In this document: piece after piece, positions 25,789 through 35,400 of the stretch
How the letters are laid out: each line of letters begins with the position of its first letter
How positions within the stretch are numbered: position 1 is the first letter of the stretch
Assembly (NCBI RefSeq): GCF_001310085.1
Contig: NZ_CP012643.1
Location: 62,001 to 126,000, forward strand
DNA: 64,000 bases
From: Rufibacter tibetensis
GTDB taxonomy: Bacteria; Bacteroidota; Bacteroidia; Cytophagales; Hymenobacteraceae
Direction: 5' to 3'
Translations under genes and position numbers: made by a program
Notes under the pieces: generated by a model
What the model was told of the DNA's origin: nothing
The model's input: the letters and a program-made list of their open reading frames with translations, nothing else
Database searches by the model: none

Positions 25789-26640
25789 TTATGCTAAAGC
25801 TTCCTGAAGTTGCACTAGTCTAGTAATTGTTAAAGAACATTTATTTGGGTTATCGCACCGGGTGTAAAAGAAGGCTACAATTGTTGGGGCTCTATGAAAG
25901 AATTTGTTAAAGGCAAGTTTCTGCCCATTTTGATCCTCTAAAGTTAATTCTGAAACATCTATTTCGCTTGTATGGGTATTCAAACAATTGGTAGAATTAC
26001 TTAAAAAGCTATAATCACAACAGCTATCCATTACATTTCGATTATCCTCCTTAATGCAATAAATAGCTTTTTCGAGTTGTAGTTTTATGTCTGAATTAAT
26101 ATGATTTAATTTACCATCCCTTAACTGCTCAAGTTGTGCAATAGCAACTTTGGCGTAGGCCCCAAGCCATTGAAATGTAGTAAATATTTCATTTAAGGCT
26201 GTGGTATAATCTTTTAAAGCTCCCTTTGGTTTATATGATGCAAAAGAAATCCCATCATCCATGCCCCAAATATTTCGGATAGCCTTCAAAAGAAAAGGCA
26301 CTACTTGTATACTTGGGTTCTCCATACCCCTTAGGGCTTTAGCTGCGGCGGCAACACTATAGGCTTTACGGCTACTTTCCAACTCCTGTAATACATAAAC
26401 TAAGGCATCCTTAGGTAGGCCAACCTGTTCAAAAGCGGCCAGAATATATCCTCTCATTCGGATAACTTGGTTTGTGCCCCGGTTTTTATATAAGGGGTGT
26501 TGTTCCGGCAATAATCTTACAAGTAAATCTCTTTTTTCCGGAACAAGCAGTATCCTGTCAACAAAGGCCGCAAACTCTTCTTCTGGAGTTTCGCTGTTGT
26601 AGCTTTTGATAGCTGAGGCCAAATCTTTAAAAACCGGCAT
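25789..26640 (-). CDS. N-terminal fragment: HEAT-like repeats plus start of SCO domain
   Basis: The 283 residues run from an ATG two bases after the HEAT-repeat gene's stop to the in-frame TAA. The first 170 residues are helical repeats (for example SVAAAAKALRGMENPSIQVVPFLLKAI), followed by the first half of the SCO domain including both Cys. Without the second half the SCO fold would be incomplete, so the fragment alone is unlikely to bind copper normally. Confidence 0.6.
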   Translation of the reverse strand: MPVFKDLASAIKSYNSETPEEEFAAFVDRILLVPEKRDLLVRLLPEQHPLYKNRGTNQVIRMRGYILAAFEQVGLPKDALVYVLQELESSRKAYSVAAAAKALRGMENPSIQVVPFLLKAIRNIWGMDDGISFASYKPKGALKDYTTALNEIFTTFQWLGAYAKVAIAQLEQLRDGKLNHINSDIKLQLEKAIYCIKEDNRNVMDSCCDYSFLSNSTNCLNTHTSEIDVSELTLEDQNGQKLAFNKFFHRAPTIVAFFYTRCDNPNKCSLTITRLVQLQEALA

Positions 26641-26642
26641 TA

Positions 26643-27629
26643 CTACTTATTTTTCTTGATTTGTTCAGCAGCCGATTTGTACTGAGAATAAACAGCTTTA
26701 AAATTTGGGGATGCTATTTGCTGTTTGGCGTTCTCGAGCTTATGTTTAAATTCGGAATCATTCAGCGCATTTGTTTCAACAGAATAAGTTAGGGTATTCA
26801 ACATAGCCGTTTTCAATTCCTCATCCTCGTTCTCATCCAAAATAATTGCTTTGGCATAAGGCTGCGCATCGCCAGGCAAAACTGTTTCCAGGGCTACTGC
26901 ACAAACATGCCGTGTTTCGGGGTCTACTGTAGGGTCCTGTAGGTTCTGCAATAATAAATCTCTTGAATCCGGATCAGCAGCCAGATTGCGTAGTGCTTCT
27001 TTTTTACTGCGGACATTAGGAGGATTTTCAGCAATTTCACGGAGAATAGGAAAGTGCTCCGCATGCAAATCATAAGATAAAAGTTGTATAGCTACCTCGG
27101 GCGGAGTAATTTCCTTATCCGGTTCTTTTAAACCCTCTACCAGGCGCGACTGTATATAGGAGTCATTGTTCATTGCCAAATGCTCCATCGCCGATTGCTT
27201 TAGTATTGGATCAGCTGAATCTATTAAATCCCGTAAAGCGTTAAGATAAGCTGGTCTTTTAACCGGGAAAATGGAAGAACTAAAGCTACTGGCCTGTAAA
27301 ACAGTTAATGCCGCTCTTCTTAATTTTACCGGTGCCGATGCATCCCTTAAAATAACAATAACCTCATCCATTAATTTTTCATTACGGCTTACTTCATTAA
27401 TCAACCCCTCCAATATCGCCGCCCTAAGGTCTTCCGGTTGTGTATCATCATGTAAAATTTCCATACCTTTTCGGATGTGCTCTTCTTCATTAAAAGTTCC
27501 GAAGTTTTTAAAGGCCTCTAGCCTGTCCTGAAGAGATTTGGAGGCATCAAAAAAAACCTCAGTTGATCCGGCCATTCTAGCTTGAGCATCTTCTAATTGT
27601 TTCCGATATGCACTTTTATAATCAGTCAT
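26643..27629 (-). CDS. HEAT-repeat protein
   Basis: The 328-residue soluble protein is made of repeated helix pairs with the HEAT pattern: LRAAILEGLINEV, VKLRRAALTVLQAS, PILKQSAMEHLAMN, VRSKKEALRNLAAD and PETRHVCAVALETVL recur every 35-45 residues. Such solenoids bind partner proteins. It has no signal peptide and no enzyme motif. It lies 19 bases after the tyrosinase stop and 2 bases before the HEAT-SCO gene, so all are probably one transcript. A scaffold role in assembling or loading copper into the tyrosinase is inferred from this context. Confidence 0.78.
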   Translation of the reverse strand: MTDYKSAYRKQLEDAQARMAGSTEVFFDASKSLQDRLEAFKNFGTFNEEEHIRKGMEILHDDTQPEDLRAAILEGLINEVSRNEKLMDEVIVILRDASAPVKLRRAALTVLQASSFSSSIFPVKRPAYLNALRDLIDSADPILKQSAMEHLAMNNDSYIQSRLVEGLKEPDKEITPPEVAIQLLSYDLHAEHFPILREIAENPPNVRSKKEALRNLAADPDSRDLLLQNLQDPTVDPETRHVCAVALETVLPGDAQPYAKAIILDENEDEELKTAMLNTLTYSVETNALNDSEFKHKLENAKQQIASPNFKAVYSQYKSAAEQIKKNK

Positions 27630-27648
27630 AATAATTTTCGTTTAGAAC

Positions 27649-28941
27649 CTAAGCAACCTGGCCTGGGTGGTCAAATGGTACATCATCGTAAGCAAAACAT
27701 AAGTTCGAAGCAAGGTTGTGTTGCCCCTGATAATCAATCATACTTTTTAAGTCCGGATTTAGACCAGGTACTTGCACAATTGGTGAATCAGGAAATGTTC
27801 CTCTGGGTCCGGTAGTGGGCCTTGGTGCAATAAAATCTCCATTCCAGGGCCACATGGTATCATCTGTAAAATTTCCAATGCCAAATTCCCCGGCAGTTCC
27901 GGTGTTCCCATTTCCTTGGTGCGGATAAGCATCCTGACTAGAAAAATCAAATCGTTGTCCATCCATCACCCATTGCCACTTTGCCCATAACCGGTCTACA
28001 TTAGCATGTAGCATAAAAAATAGTGGATCCGCTGGCGCCCTGTCAATTTCAGAAACAGGACCATCAAAGCTCAGGTGGGCTCCGCCATGGGGATCCCCCT
28101 CCATTCTTCTAAATATTCTAAATTGACTTCCAAGGCTAATAGTTTCCATTTCATCATTTTGAACCATTGCTGCCTTTTCATTGCGTGTATCAAAAAAAGG
28201 CACTCTTCTTATTCTGCCGGTTCCTTGTCCGAAAATTGTTGGCCGCCAATTTATTAAGGGATTGGTATTACTAAATTCTATCAATCCTGTACGATCAGGT
28301 ACTCCTACAAAATCTCCAGAAAACACATTTGGTGCAGGTTTATCAAAGCGCCAGTAAGGTAGTGTAACGCTAGGGTCTATTTCCTGCAGTTTACGCTCAA
28401 AATCTAGTAAATATGCCCGATGCCAAACCAGGAACGAACTTCGTCTATGAATTTCCGGATCAGCCTGAGCAGTATGCATGTTTTGAAAATCAACATATCT
28501 GCCAAGTTGGGTCAACCGGACAATGGCCGCAAGATACCGGTCTCTTTCAGATGGGGTAAGGGTATTTGCATCTTTTCTGACCCGCACCATTAAAGCTTTG
28601 CTGCCAATTTGCGCGGACGAGCTCCTATCAATTACCGCAATAATACAGTCCTTATCTCTGATGCTTGCGTGGCCTATTCCGGTATTCCGGTCAAACTTTC
28701 CGGCTATATAAAAACTTACCGGATCTCCGCTACCGCCAGTTTCCAATTCAATTGAATTGGAAACTGGGTCAGTTAAATGTTGTTTAAAAACAACCTGACC
28801 ACCCGTAGCAGCATTAACATTTTGGAGAACCACGCGTTTATTAAGTCCATCGGTAGATGAAATGGTGCATCTGGATGGAGTCCAGGTTATGTAATCCGCA
28901 TCTGGATTTACAGAATTGCCTATCAGTATTTGAACGCTCAT
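27649..28941 (-). CDS. Tyrosinase-family type 3 copper protein
   Basis: The 430-residue protein has the paired copper sites of tyrosinases and related oxidases. For CuA these are His156, His165 and His174 (MHTAQ, then EIHRRSSFLVWHRAYLLDFER with the typical H-x8-H spacing). For CuB they are His285, His289 and His312 (DPHGGAHLSF, then DPLFFMLHANVDRLWAKWQ). All six expected ligands are present. Such enzymes hydroxylate phenols and oxidise catechols to quinones, giving melanin-like products. The first 120 residues form an extra beta-rich domain of unknown role. No signal peptide is seen, so cytoplasmic folding and later release or retention are both possible. It leads an operon with HEAT and SCO/MerC-like genes that look like maturation factors. 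Confidence 0.88.
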   Translation of the reverse strand: MSVQILIGNSVNPDADYITWTPSRCTISSTDGLNKRVVLQNVNAATGGQVVFKQHLTDPVSNSIELETGGSGDPVSFYIAGKFDRNTGIGHASIRDKDCIIAVIDRSSSAQIGSKALMVRVRKDANTLTPSERDRYLAAIVRLTQLGRYVDFQNMHTAQADPEIHRRSSFLVWHRAYLLDFERKLQEIDPSVTLPYWRFDKPAPNVFSGDFVGVPDRTGLIEFSNTNPLINWRPTIFGQGTGRIRRVPFFDTRNEKAAMVQNDEMETISLGSQFRIFRRMEGDPHGGAHLSFDGPVSEIDRAPADPLFFMLHANVDRLWAKWQWVMDGQRFDFSSQDAYPHQGNGNTGTAGEFGIGNFTDDTMWPWNGDFIAPRPTTGPRGTFPDSPIVQVPGLNPDLKSMIDYQGQHNLASNLCFAYDDVPFDHPGQVA

Positions 28942-28980
28942 CTGGATAAATTTTAATATTACATAACAATAAAGGTTTAC

Positions 28981-29295
28981 CTATTTGATGATTATTTGGA
29001 CCACCTCCACAGTGGGCAAACCATCTATACTTTGAATACTACAAAAAGGGTAATAAACATAGTTACCTGAAGAAAGCTTTACCGTAACATAATCATTTCC
29101 AACTTTAAAAATCTTACATTTCGTTAAAGATTTATTATTCACGATAACGATAATATTACTTTTCAAATAAAGATTAAGCACTTCTTTAAAAGAAGTGGGT
29201 GTTTGCTGTATTATCAATTTTAGAGAAGACCCAAAATCAAATAAGTTTAAATTAAACAGTGAAATTAATCCTGAAATCAAAAAACAATTTAACAT
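28981..29295 (-). CDS. Small protein with Sm-like/DUF2642-like segment
   Basis: The 104-residue protein has a hydrophobic N-terminus and a C-terminal segment (about residues 47-100; NIIVIVNNKSL, KIFKVGNDYVTVKLSSGNYVYYPFCSIQSI). That segment resembles the small beta-barrel DUF2642 proteins described from Firmicutes (strand, glycine turn, VGxDYVxL, YIPFxxIxSI). The match is by eye and moderate. The start at 29295 is preceded by a GAGGGTGG ribosome-binding-like stretch. It ends 39 bases before the tyrosinase start on the same strand and is probably co-transcribed. A regulatory or RNA-related function would be speculation. Confidence 0.6.
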   Translation of the reverse strand: MLNCFLISGLISLFNLNLFDFGSSLKLIIQQTPTSFKEVLNLYLKSNIIVIVNNKSLTKCKIFKVGNDYVTVKLSSGNYVYYPFCSIQSIDGLPTVEVVQIIIK

Positions 29296-29689
29296 AGGTT
29301 TCCACCCTCATAAATTTATAATTAATACACTTTGTGTCTTTACAACTAATTATCTGTAACATAATCCATGTAAACTTCAAACTTAGTTAGAAATACTAAT
29401 TATAATTAATTTATTAAGTATCGAAACAACTTACATAAACCTGAGTAAAACATGTTACAAATTTTACCAAATTTAACTACTTATTCAGGGATTTTCTTTT
29501 TTACTTCATAATATACTCAAAGTATAAATCTTTGGTTTTAAAGTAATTAATATCAAACAAAAATAATTGGCGACTTACATAACAAAGGAATTTATAAGAA
29601 CAAATTCCAACTATTACTTTCAACTTACTGATCTAGATTTATATTTTCAAGAATTAGCAACTAACTTTACTATTTATTAATCAAAAAAA
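29296..29689. other. AT-rich intergenic region
   Basis: It is extremely AT-rich. It contains a candidate TAAGTTTG promoter element for the tyrosinase transcript and the downstream end of the lipoprotein gene set. No coding potential is seen. Confidence 0.45.
29378..29385 (-). promoter_or_regulatory. Candidate -7 element (TAAGTTTG) of the tyrosinase operon
   Basis: This TAnnTTTG match on the minus strand lies 83 bases before the ATG of the 104-residue gene. No -33 TTG is clear. The region is so AT-rich that chance is a real possibility. Confidence 0.3.
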
Positions 29690-30244
29690 CTATAAAGGCT
29701 CAACAAACCCCTTTTTAGCGTAAACTGCCAACATTTTCCCTTCGAGCTTCCTAGAAGAACGCCTTCCAGGTTTCAATGTTGCTTGTAAATTAACAGTAAT
29801 ATATGTATCGAAAGCGGTTTTTGAACCCATATTAATTTGATCAGAAATGCTCGCTGTTAGATTATAACTTTTATCCCGTTCAAATGCATTAACAGTTGCA
29901 CTTTTCATAATAAAATTTGACGCATCTTTACTTAGAACAGTAAAATTTATTATTACAGCTGCCCTTACATTATCAAAACGGATAGTATCAGAATATGAAA
30001 TTTCATTGGCTTGCTTCCATTCACCTTGTAAATCAGTGGGCAAATCCCATTCCCTTGTAGCTAAGATATTTGCAGAATCATCAATATTATCCCTTATTTC
30101 AGATGCCTGGTTTCCATCAATGGCATGGATCTCTGAAGTTGACTTTGTCTCTTCTGACTGGACAGATGATTTATTACAACTTAAAAGCATTACAAATAAT
30201 AAAAAAGATAAGCGAGATTTATTTTCTGGTTTCATAAAGATCAT
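29690..30244 (-). CDS. Putative lipoprotein, 184 residues
   Basis: The N-terminus (SRLSFLLFVMLLSCNKSS) is a lipoprotein signal with the Cys at about residue 23, so the mature protein is probably lipid-anchored in the periplasm or at the outer membrane. The rest begins with a Ser/Glu-rich linker and ends in a beta-rich domain (IINFTVLSKDASNFIMKSATVNAF, YITVNLQATLKPG). I do not recognise the family. It is the last of a minus-strand series that starts with the two-component system near 37.5 kb. Confidence 0.7.
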   Translation of the reverse strand: MIFMKPENKSRLSFLLFVMLLSCNKSSVQSEETKSTSEIHAIDGNQASEIRDNIDDSANILATREWDLPTDLQGEWKQANEISYSDTIRFDNVRAAVIINFTVLSKDASNFIMKSATVNAFERDKSYNLTASISDQINMGSKTAFDTYITVNLQATLKPGRRSSRKLEGKMLAVYAKKGFVEPL

Positions 30245-30366
30245 TTATAACTTAACTACATTGATGAACAGCATTTGAATAAAAAAGAAAAATCATTATA
30301 ATTTATAAGCCTAGGATTCCTTTAATTACTAGATGGCTAAGAATAAATTTTTTTGAAAATTACCTA

Positions 30367-30693
30367 CTATTTGATGAATATTTTAAACCTTGCTTCAATT
30401 TCATTTGCCTTTAAGCCTTTAATGACATAGTTCTTCTTACCAACTATCTTTTTACAGTTAATAACTACTTTGCCACCTTCTTTTCCTGAACTTTCAAAGT
30501 CAAATACTGTCTTATCCCCAAACTCAATAGCATTAGCATATATTATCAAATCATTAGCCCCGATTTTAAAGGTCCCTTTTAACTTTCCATTGTTAACTGC
30601 ATAATATTGATCTTTATCAGTTCCAGTTATCTCTCTAGGTACACAAGCTGTAAACAAACTGATTAAGGCTATAAAAACAATATTTACTTTCAT
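30367..30693 (-). CDS. Small putative lipoprotein, 108 residues
   Basis: The signal MKVNIVFIALISLFTACVPRE has a lipobox ending in Cys17. The mature part is about 90 residues, mainly beta (KLKGTFKIGANDLIIYANAIEFG, GGKVVINCKKIVG), and carries a second Cys. The family is unknown. Its start lies six bases after the stop of the 554-residue secreted protein, so the two are surely co-transcribed and may act at the same membrane. Confidence 0.72.
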   Translation of the reverse strand: MKVNIVFIALISLFTACVPREITGTDKDQYYAVNNGKLKGTFKIGANDLIIYANAIEFGDKTVFDFESSGKEGGKVVINCKKIVGKKNYVIKGLKANEIEARFKIFIK

Positions 30694-30699
30694 TAAGCT

Positions 30700-32364
30700 T
30701 TACTTTTTGGTGTTAATATTAAAGTTTAAGCCCAGGTATAACTTAGGAGTTGAATCGAATTTCCACCTAATTAGGTTTTGCAATTCAGCATCCCCACCAG
30801 TAATAATATCTCCTTCTTTCTTTTCTGATAATTGCCTATTCCAAGTAAGCAGTCCTCCAATTGAAAAAGTAATATTATAATCAGGAAGGTTAAAGCATAA
30901 ACCCGAAAGGAACATTGGATAATTTTGGCCTGCTGCAACGCCAAACTGAAGACCAGGCAAAAAATGGCTATTCCTTATATTTGGAAAAAGATTTAAACCA
31001 GCTCCAAAATTAAAATAGTCCTTTTCTTCTTTGGTTTTAACAATTGTAGCATTTCCACTAGCATCATTAGCTGTACTAAATTGATTATAATTCACATCAG
31101 TATAAAACCCACCTGTAGATGCTACCAAAATTACATTGCGTATTCGTTTAACTGAAAAATTTCTATTTATAACAGATTTTTCTTCTACTGTAACTAAACT
31201 TGGATTATTTTTATTAAAGGTTAAATGATTTATTTTTAGGCTTATAGTCTGAAAATTTTTTCTATCGATAGGAAGGCTTTTTATAAGCTGATAGTATTCA
31301 CCTTCCCAGTCGTTCGAATTTTGATAGGCCTCTAGTTTTTTATAACAGTTCAGCAATTCTTCCTGCTGCTTTTTTCTTTTGGCAAGAATGTCTTGATATT
31401 TTTTGAGAAGACCCCGCAAATGGACAACAACTAGATTTCTTGCAAAATCATGTTTATTTTTATCAAAGCTCCTTTGGTTATTTGGATCCGAAAAGCTGAT
31501 ACTATCAACATTAATAATTTCTTCAGGATGATCAATCTTGTCGGTTACATCGATAATTGATGTCTCCATTGATGATATTAAATATGCTAATGATGTAGTT
31601 ACCTCTTTTTCAACTATTCTTCCATTTATATCCTTTAAATTATCCTTTAATGAAGCTATAGTTTTTAATCCTTTCATTTCTTCAAAAACTTCTAAGCTTG
31701 TCGTTTCAAATGAATTTTGCATAAAAGCCTCTTCCGCACTAATCAGAATATTTAACAATTCCTTTTTAGTTTCAGGTTTTGAATACAAGCTTAACTCATC
31801 CGAATTCAACCAAAGATACAATTCTATTGTCTCCAAATTTTGAAGGGATTTGAAATCCTTTATTTCTGTTGCTGTCTGCCCTAATTGTGTAGGGGAATGA
31901 ACAAACACCATCTGATTTCCCCCTTTTAATATGTCACCAAATGCTGTATTGATATTAGTACCTGAAGCAGATGGCAATCCAGCTAATAATGCGCCGGTAG
32001 CATTCAAAGCAGTAATAAAATTAGAAGTAGCATTATTTAAATCCTCATCTACTTCTTCTTTAGTTTCTACATTTACCTTATATACTAAAGGATTTAAAAA
32101 TTGTAACCAAATATTCACATAGGAAGATTTAGCGGAGAGATTAGAATTATTTCGTAATACTTGTTTTTTTAAACGATTATCTTTATAAGATAAATCTTTA
32201 AAAAACACTATATTAGTATCACCGCTAATGGATAATTCAAGTGCCAAAATATCATCAATCCTTTCTGATTCTACATTCTTAATGATATAGTCTTGAGCAT
32301 TTGCTTTATTTATAAATAAACAAAAGCAGAAAATTAAACAAGTCGATTTATAGAGATTTATCAT
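30700..32364 (-). CDS. Secreted/outer-membrane protein of unknown function, 554 residues
   Basis: A signal peptide (STCLIFCFCLFINKANAQ) precedes a long helical region (about 60-370) with coiled-coil character (KYQDILAKRKKQQEELLNCYKKLEAY). The C-terminal 180 residues alternate hydrophobic and polar residues and end in a beta-barrel-like pattern (YLGLNFNINTKK; PGLQFGVAAGQNYPMFLSGLCFNL). It may be an outer-membrane protein with a periplasmic helical domain. No known family is recognised. It has the same strand and AT-rich base composition as its neighbours. Confidence 0.7.
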   Translation of the reverse strand: MINLYKSTCLIFCFCLFINKANAQDYIIKNVESERIDDILALELSISGDTNIVFFKDLSYKDNRLKKQVLRNNSNLSAKSSYVNIWLQFLNPLVYKVNVETKEEVDEDLNNATSNFITALNATGALLAGLPSASGTNINTAFGDILKGGNQMVFVHSPTQLGQTATEIKDFKSLQNLETIELYLWLNSDELSLYSKPETKKELLNILISAEEAFMQNSFETTSLEVFEEMKGLKTIASLKDNLKDINGRIVEKEVTTSLAYLISSMETSIIDVTDKIDHPEEIINVDSISFSDPNNQRSFDKNKHDFARNLVVVHLRGLLKKYQDILAKRKKQQEELLNCYKKLEAYQNSNDWEGEYYQLIKSLPIDRKNFQTISLKINHLTFNKNNPSLVTVEEKSVINRNFSVKRIRNVILVASTGGFYTDVNYNQFSTANDASGNATIVKTKEEKDYFNFGAGLNLFPNIRNSHFLPGLQFGVAAGQNYPMFLSGLCFNLPDYNITFSIGGLLTWNRQLSEKKEGDIITGGDAELQNLIRWKFDSTPKLYLGLNFNINTKK

Positions 32365-32490
32365 ATTAAAAATTGGTTACAACAATACATTCTTAGTTTA
32401 AATAATAATTTTATGTTTATAAAATAATTCATAAACTTCCTTTGTATAATAAAAAACAGGAAAGTTTAGATAAAGAATAAATTCAGTAGC

Positions 32491-35400
32491 CTATGGAGGC
32501 ATTGGCCCTCGGTAGGTAGTATCACGAACTTCTTGACTCCATAGTTCTTTAGAAGTTTTAAGGTCTAATGCACGAACTTTTAATGGTTCTTTTTTTAAAC
32601 CCTCCTTAGTTCTTATAGTATAAGGCTGGGTTTGATAAATTACAATGTTATCCTTTACAATAAAGTTTACAAATGGAAAAGGGCTTTTAAATTCTCCTAA
32701 CTGCTTTTTACTATCGCGCTCGTAAATTCTCAAAGTGTATCTTCCTGATACCGCATTGTTATTTGTGGGTTGACTTACTAATATATGCAGGCCATCTGCT
32801 GATATAAATTGGGGACTTGAGCTTCCTGAAATAAGCTTTGAAGAAAAAGAAGCTTTATTCTTTAGGCTATTTAAATTATTTAATTCAGCAGGTTGATCTA
32901 TAGGAGTTGTTTCACCATTTGAAAGCTTTAACCGAAAAGCACCACTTTTAATATTTGTTAATGAAGTATCGCCTTTAGGTAAAGTAAAATTTATTTCCTC
33001 TTGGGCAGGCATTTTACCTCTCGTACGTTCCAGCACGCCTCTTTTAATATTTCTGCTTTTGTCAGGTTCGACAAACTGCCAGGCCACTATTAAATCATTG
33101 TTAACCAGATACGAATTAGCAACAAACTCACCTTTTGATGACTTTATAACAGAGGCGTTTACATCAGAAGGCAGTTCCTCTTGAGCGGAAACTATTGTAT
33201 GGCCATTTGCAGGGTTTAGTGCAACTATTTTTAGGTTGTTGTCTGGTTTCAAATTTTCAACTTGGCTTATTAAACGTTTTTTTACAACTCCTAAAGGCTT
33301 TGTTGCTGCTGCTGTATACCACATCTTTTCACCAGTTGAAAGTTTTACTGCTTCAATACCCCCATTTGGGCTCATAATAAAAGCACGACTTTTATTCGGT
33401 TCTATAATTACACCAGGAAAAAGTTCAAATGAATTTTGTTTACTTGACTTCTGAATATTGACATCTTCCACTATCAAGGGCTTATTAGTTTGATAATTGG
33501 TTCTGTTTACCAGATTACCATGCACCAGTAAAGGTTCCGGGAATTTTAACGTGAATGCACCTCTACCTAACGTTCCAGCCAGCAAAATTCTATCAACAGC
33601 ATCATACTCTAAGCTCATTACTGGCACCTTAGGAAGCTTTGCACCCAGTGAAGTCCAATCCGTGTAGTTTGAACCAGAAGCCATGTAAACTCCATTCTCG
33701 GTTCCAATTATAATTGCTCCTTCAGGAGTATGATTGCTATAGGTAATGGAAAAAAGTTCTCCAGGAGAAAATTTGGGTAAGTTGCCGGTGATTTCCGTCC
33801 ATGAAGTATCGCCGTTTGCAGTGTGGTAAACTCGGGTAAAATCAACTACAAAAGCAGAATTGGGATTATTTGGGTCAATTGCGATACCAGCTACCCAACC
33901 ACCGTTATAAGAAGTTGATCTTCTTAATGGCTCTGGGGAAGCAGATTTCCTTATATACAATGAGTTTCCTGACCCAACATATAGTACCTCTGGATTTCCA
34001 ACTGCACCATAAGCAATAGAGCTAGTGTAAGTTGCGTTTACTACAAGCCTTTGGCCATGTTCATCAAAAATCTCTTCAGCAAAAGCTCCTTCGTTAAACG
34101 ACTCATAAACAGAATGTTCACCACCAATAATCATGCGGTAAGGCTCAACATTGTTTAGCTTTATAGGAGTATATAATCTCCCAATAATTGAGTCACCGCT
34201 TGTTGAAGTTGGAAAAATTGTATATGAAAGCTGCAAATTATTTTTAGCATCAAAAATATCGCGTACTAAAAAAAACTTATTATTTTGCTCCAATTGACTT
34301 GAGAAACGTGTAGAGGTATCCGGCACACTAAAATCATTAATCGCTACTACCCCACCGTCGCCCAATAAAACACTGTTCCACTTTACATTATTAGGTTGTT
34401 CCTGTTCTGAAGAACCTGTATCTTGCGCTCCACCAATGATAGTATTTGTATTTGCATCCCAGGCAATGGAATGGAACTCCGTTGTTTGAATATTACCGTT
34501 CATGGAAAACCAGTCGCCTTGGTTAGTTTGTGGGCTCGTCCTACGGTAAATTCCCCCATCATTAACCTCAATAAGTACACCATTGGCTGCTATAGCCATA
34601 TCTCTTGAGTCTGCATGAGGCGCACTGTTATTTCTAGTTCCACCTCCAGAAGCTCCTAATAGGTTCGAATGGGTAAGATGTACCCATTGTTTGTCCAAAG
34701 GCTTAGATACATCTCCTCTAAATAAAAGTCCAGTATATTCCTTTGCACCTATGGAATTCCCATTTGTGAAACCTTGTGGTCCAGGTTCTTGCCTATCACC
34801 TCCTAAATATACAATATCAGGACTTTTAGGATCTGCTATAAGTGAGAAATGTATATTCCCCTGTCCTCCTGGATGTAAACCTCCTTCAGCCGTTTTAGGT
34901 AATGACACAGTCTTCCATTGAAAATAATTTTTATCAGAATAAAAGAAGCCTACCAAAGCATAGGGTGGTCCTTTTTCGAGGGATGGTGTTACAACTGCTA
35001 CAAAGATATTCTTACTGCCCCCCACTGAAATTTTGATATTTGCAGCATCGGCTATCATATTATCCATGGCAACATTGCTTATTTTGCTCCAGGTTGTTCC
35101 AAAGTTCAAACTCTGGTAAATACCTGCTTTTCCTGCATTGGTAAATAAGCGCTTCGGATTGGTGGGATCTGAAGTAAGGCCAAAAGATGCACCAGAAGGA
35201 AGGCCAGTTTCTTTTAATCGGCCAGATACTTTCCTCCATGATTTACCAGTATTGGTACTCCGCCAAATGCCTACAAAGGCTGTGTCTAGATAATTAGCTG
35301 ATTTATATGATTTATTTACAGAAATAAGAATTGTATCTCCACGAGAGGCGACACCTGATATATTTAGATTATTCAGAGTATCCTTACCATTTATAGCAAT

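Larger units (their letters stand above)
25033..26640 (-). pseudogene. HEAT-SCO1-MerC-like fusion protein interrupted by an in-frame TAA
   Basis: Two open frames (25789-26640 and 25033-25782) are in the same reading frame and are separated only by a TAA at 25789-25791. Read through, they give one protein of about 535 residues. It has HEAT-like helices (1-170), then a SCO1/SenC thioredoxin-fold domain whose Cys pair (TRCDNPNKCSLT) lies before the stop and whose later parts (VAITYDPAYDLP and the His in NNHRIELFLLNKEGK) lie after it. A MerC-like four-helix membrane domain with FPKCPACW follows. The stop falls inside the SCO domain between QEALA and EDLGASLQ, where one base change from AAA, GAA or CAA would restore the frame. 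The second fragment has only a TTG as possible start. SCO proteins deliver copper to enzymes; here the neighbour is a copper tyrosinase. It may be a true pseudogene, a recent nonsense mutation or a sequencing error. Confidence 0.8.
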
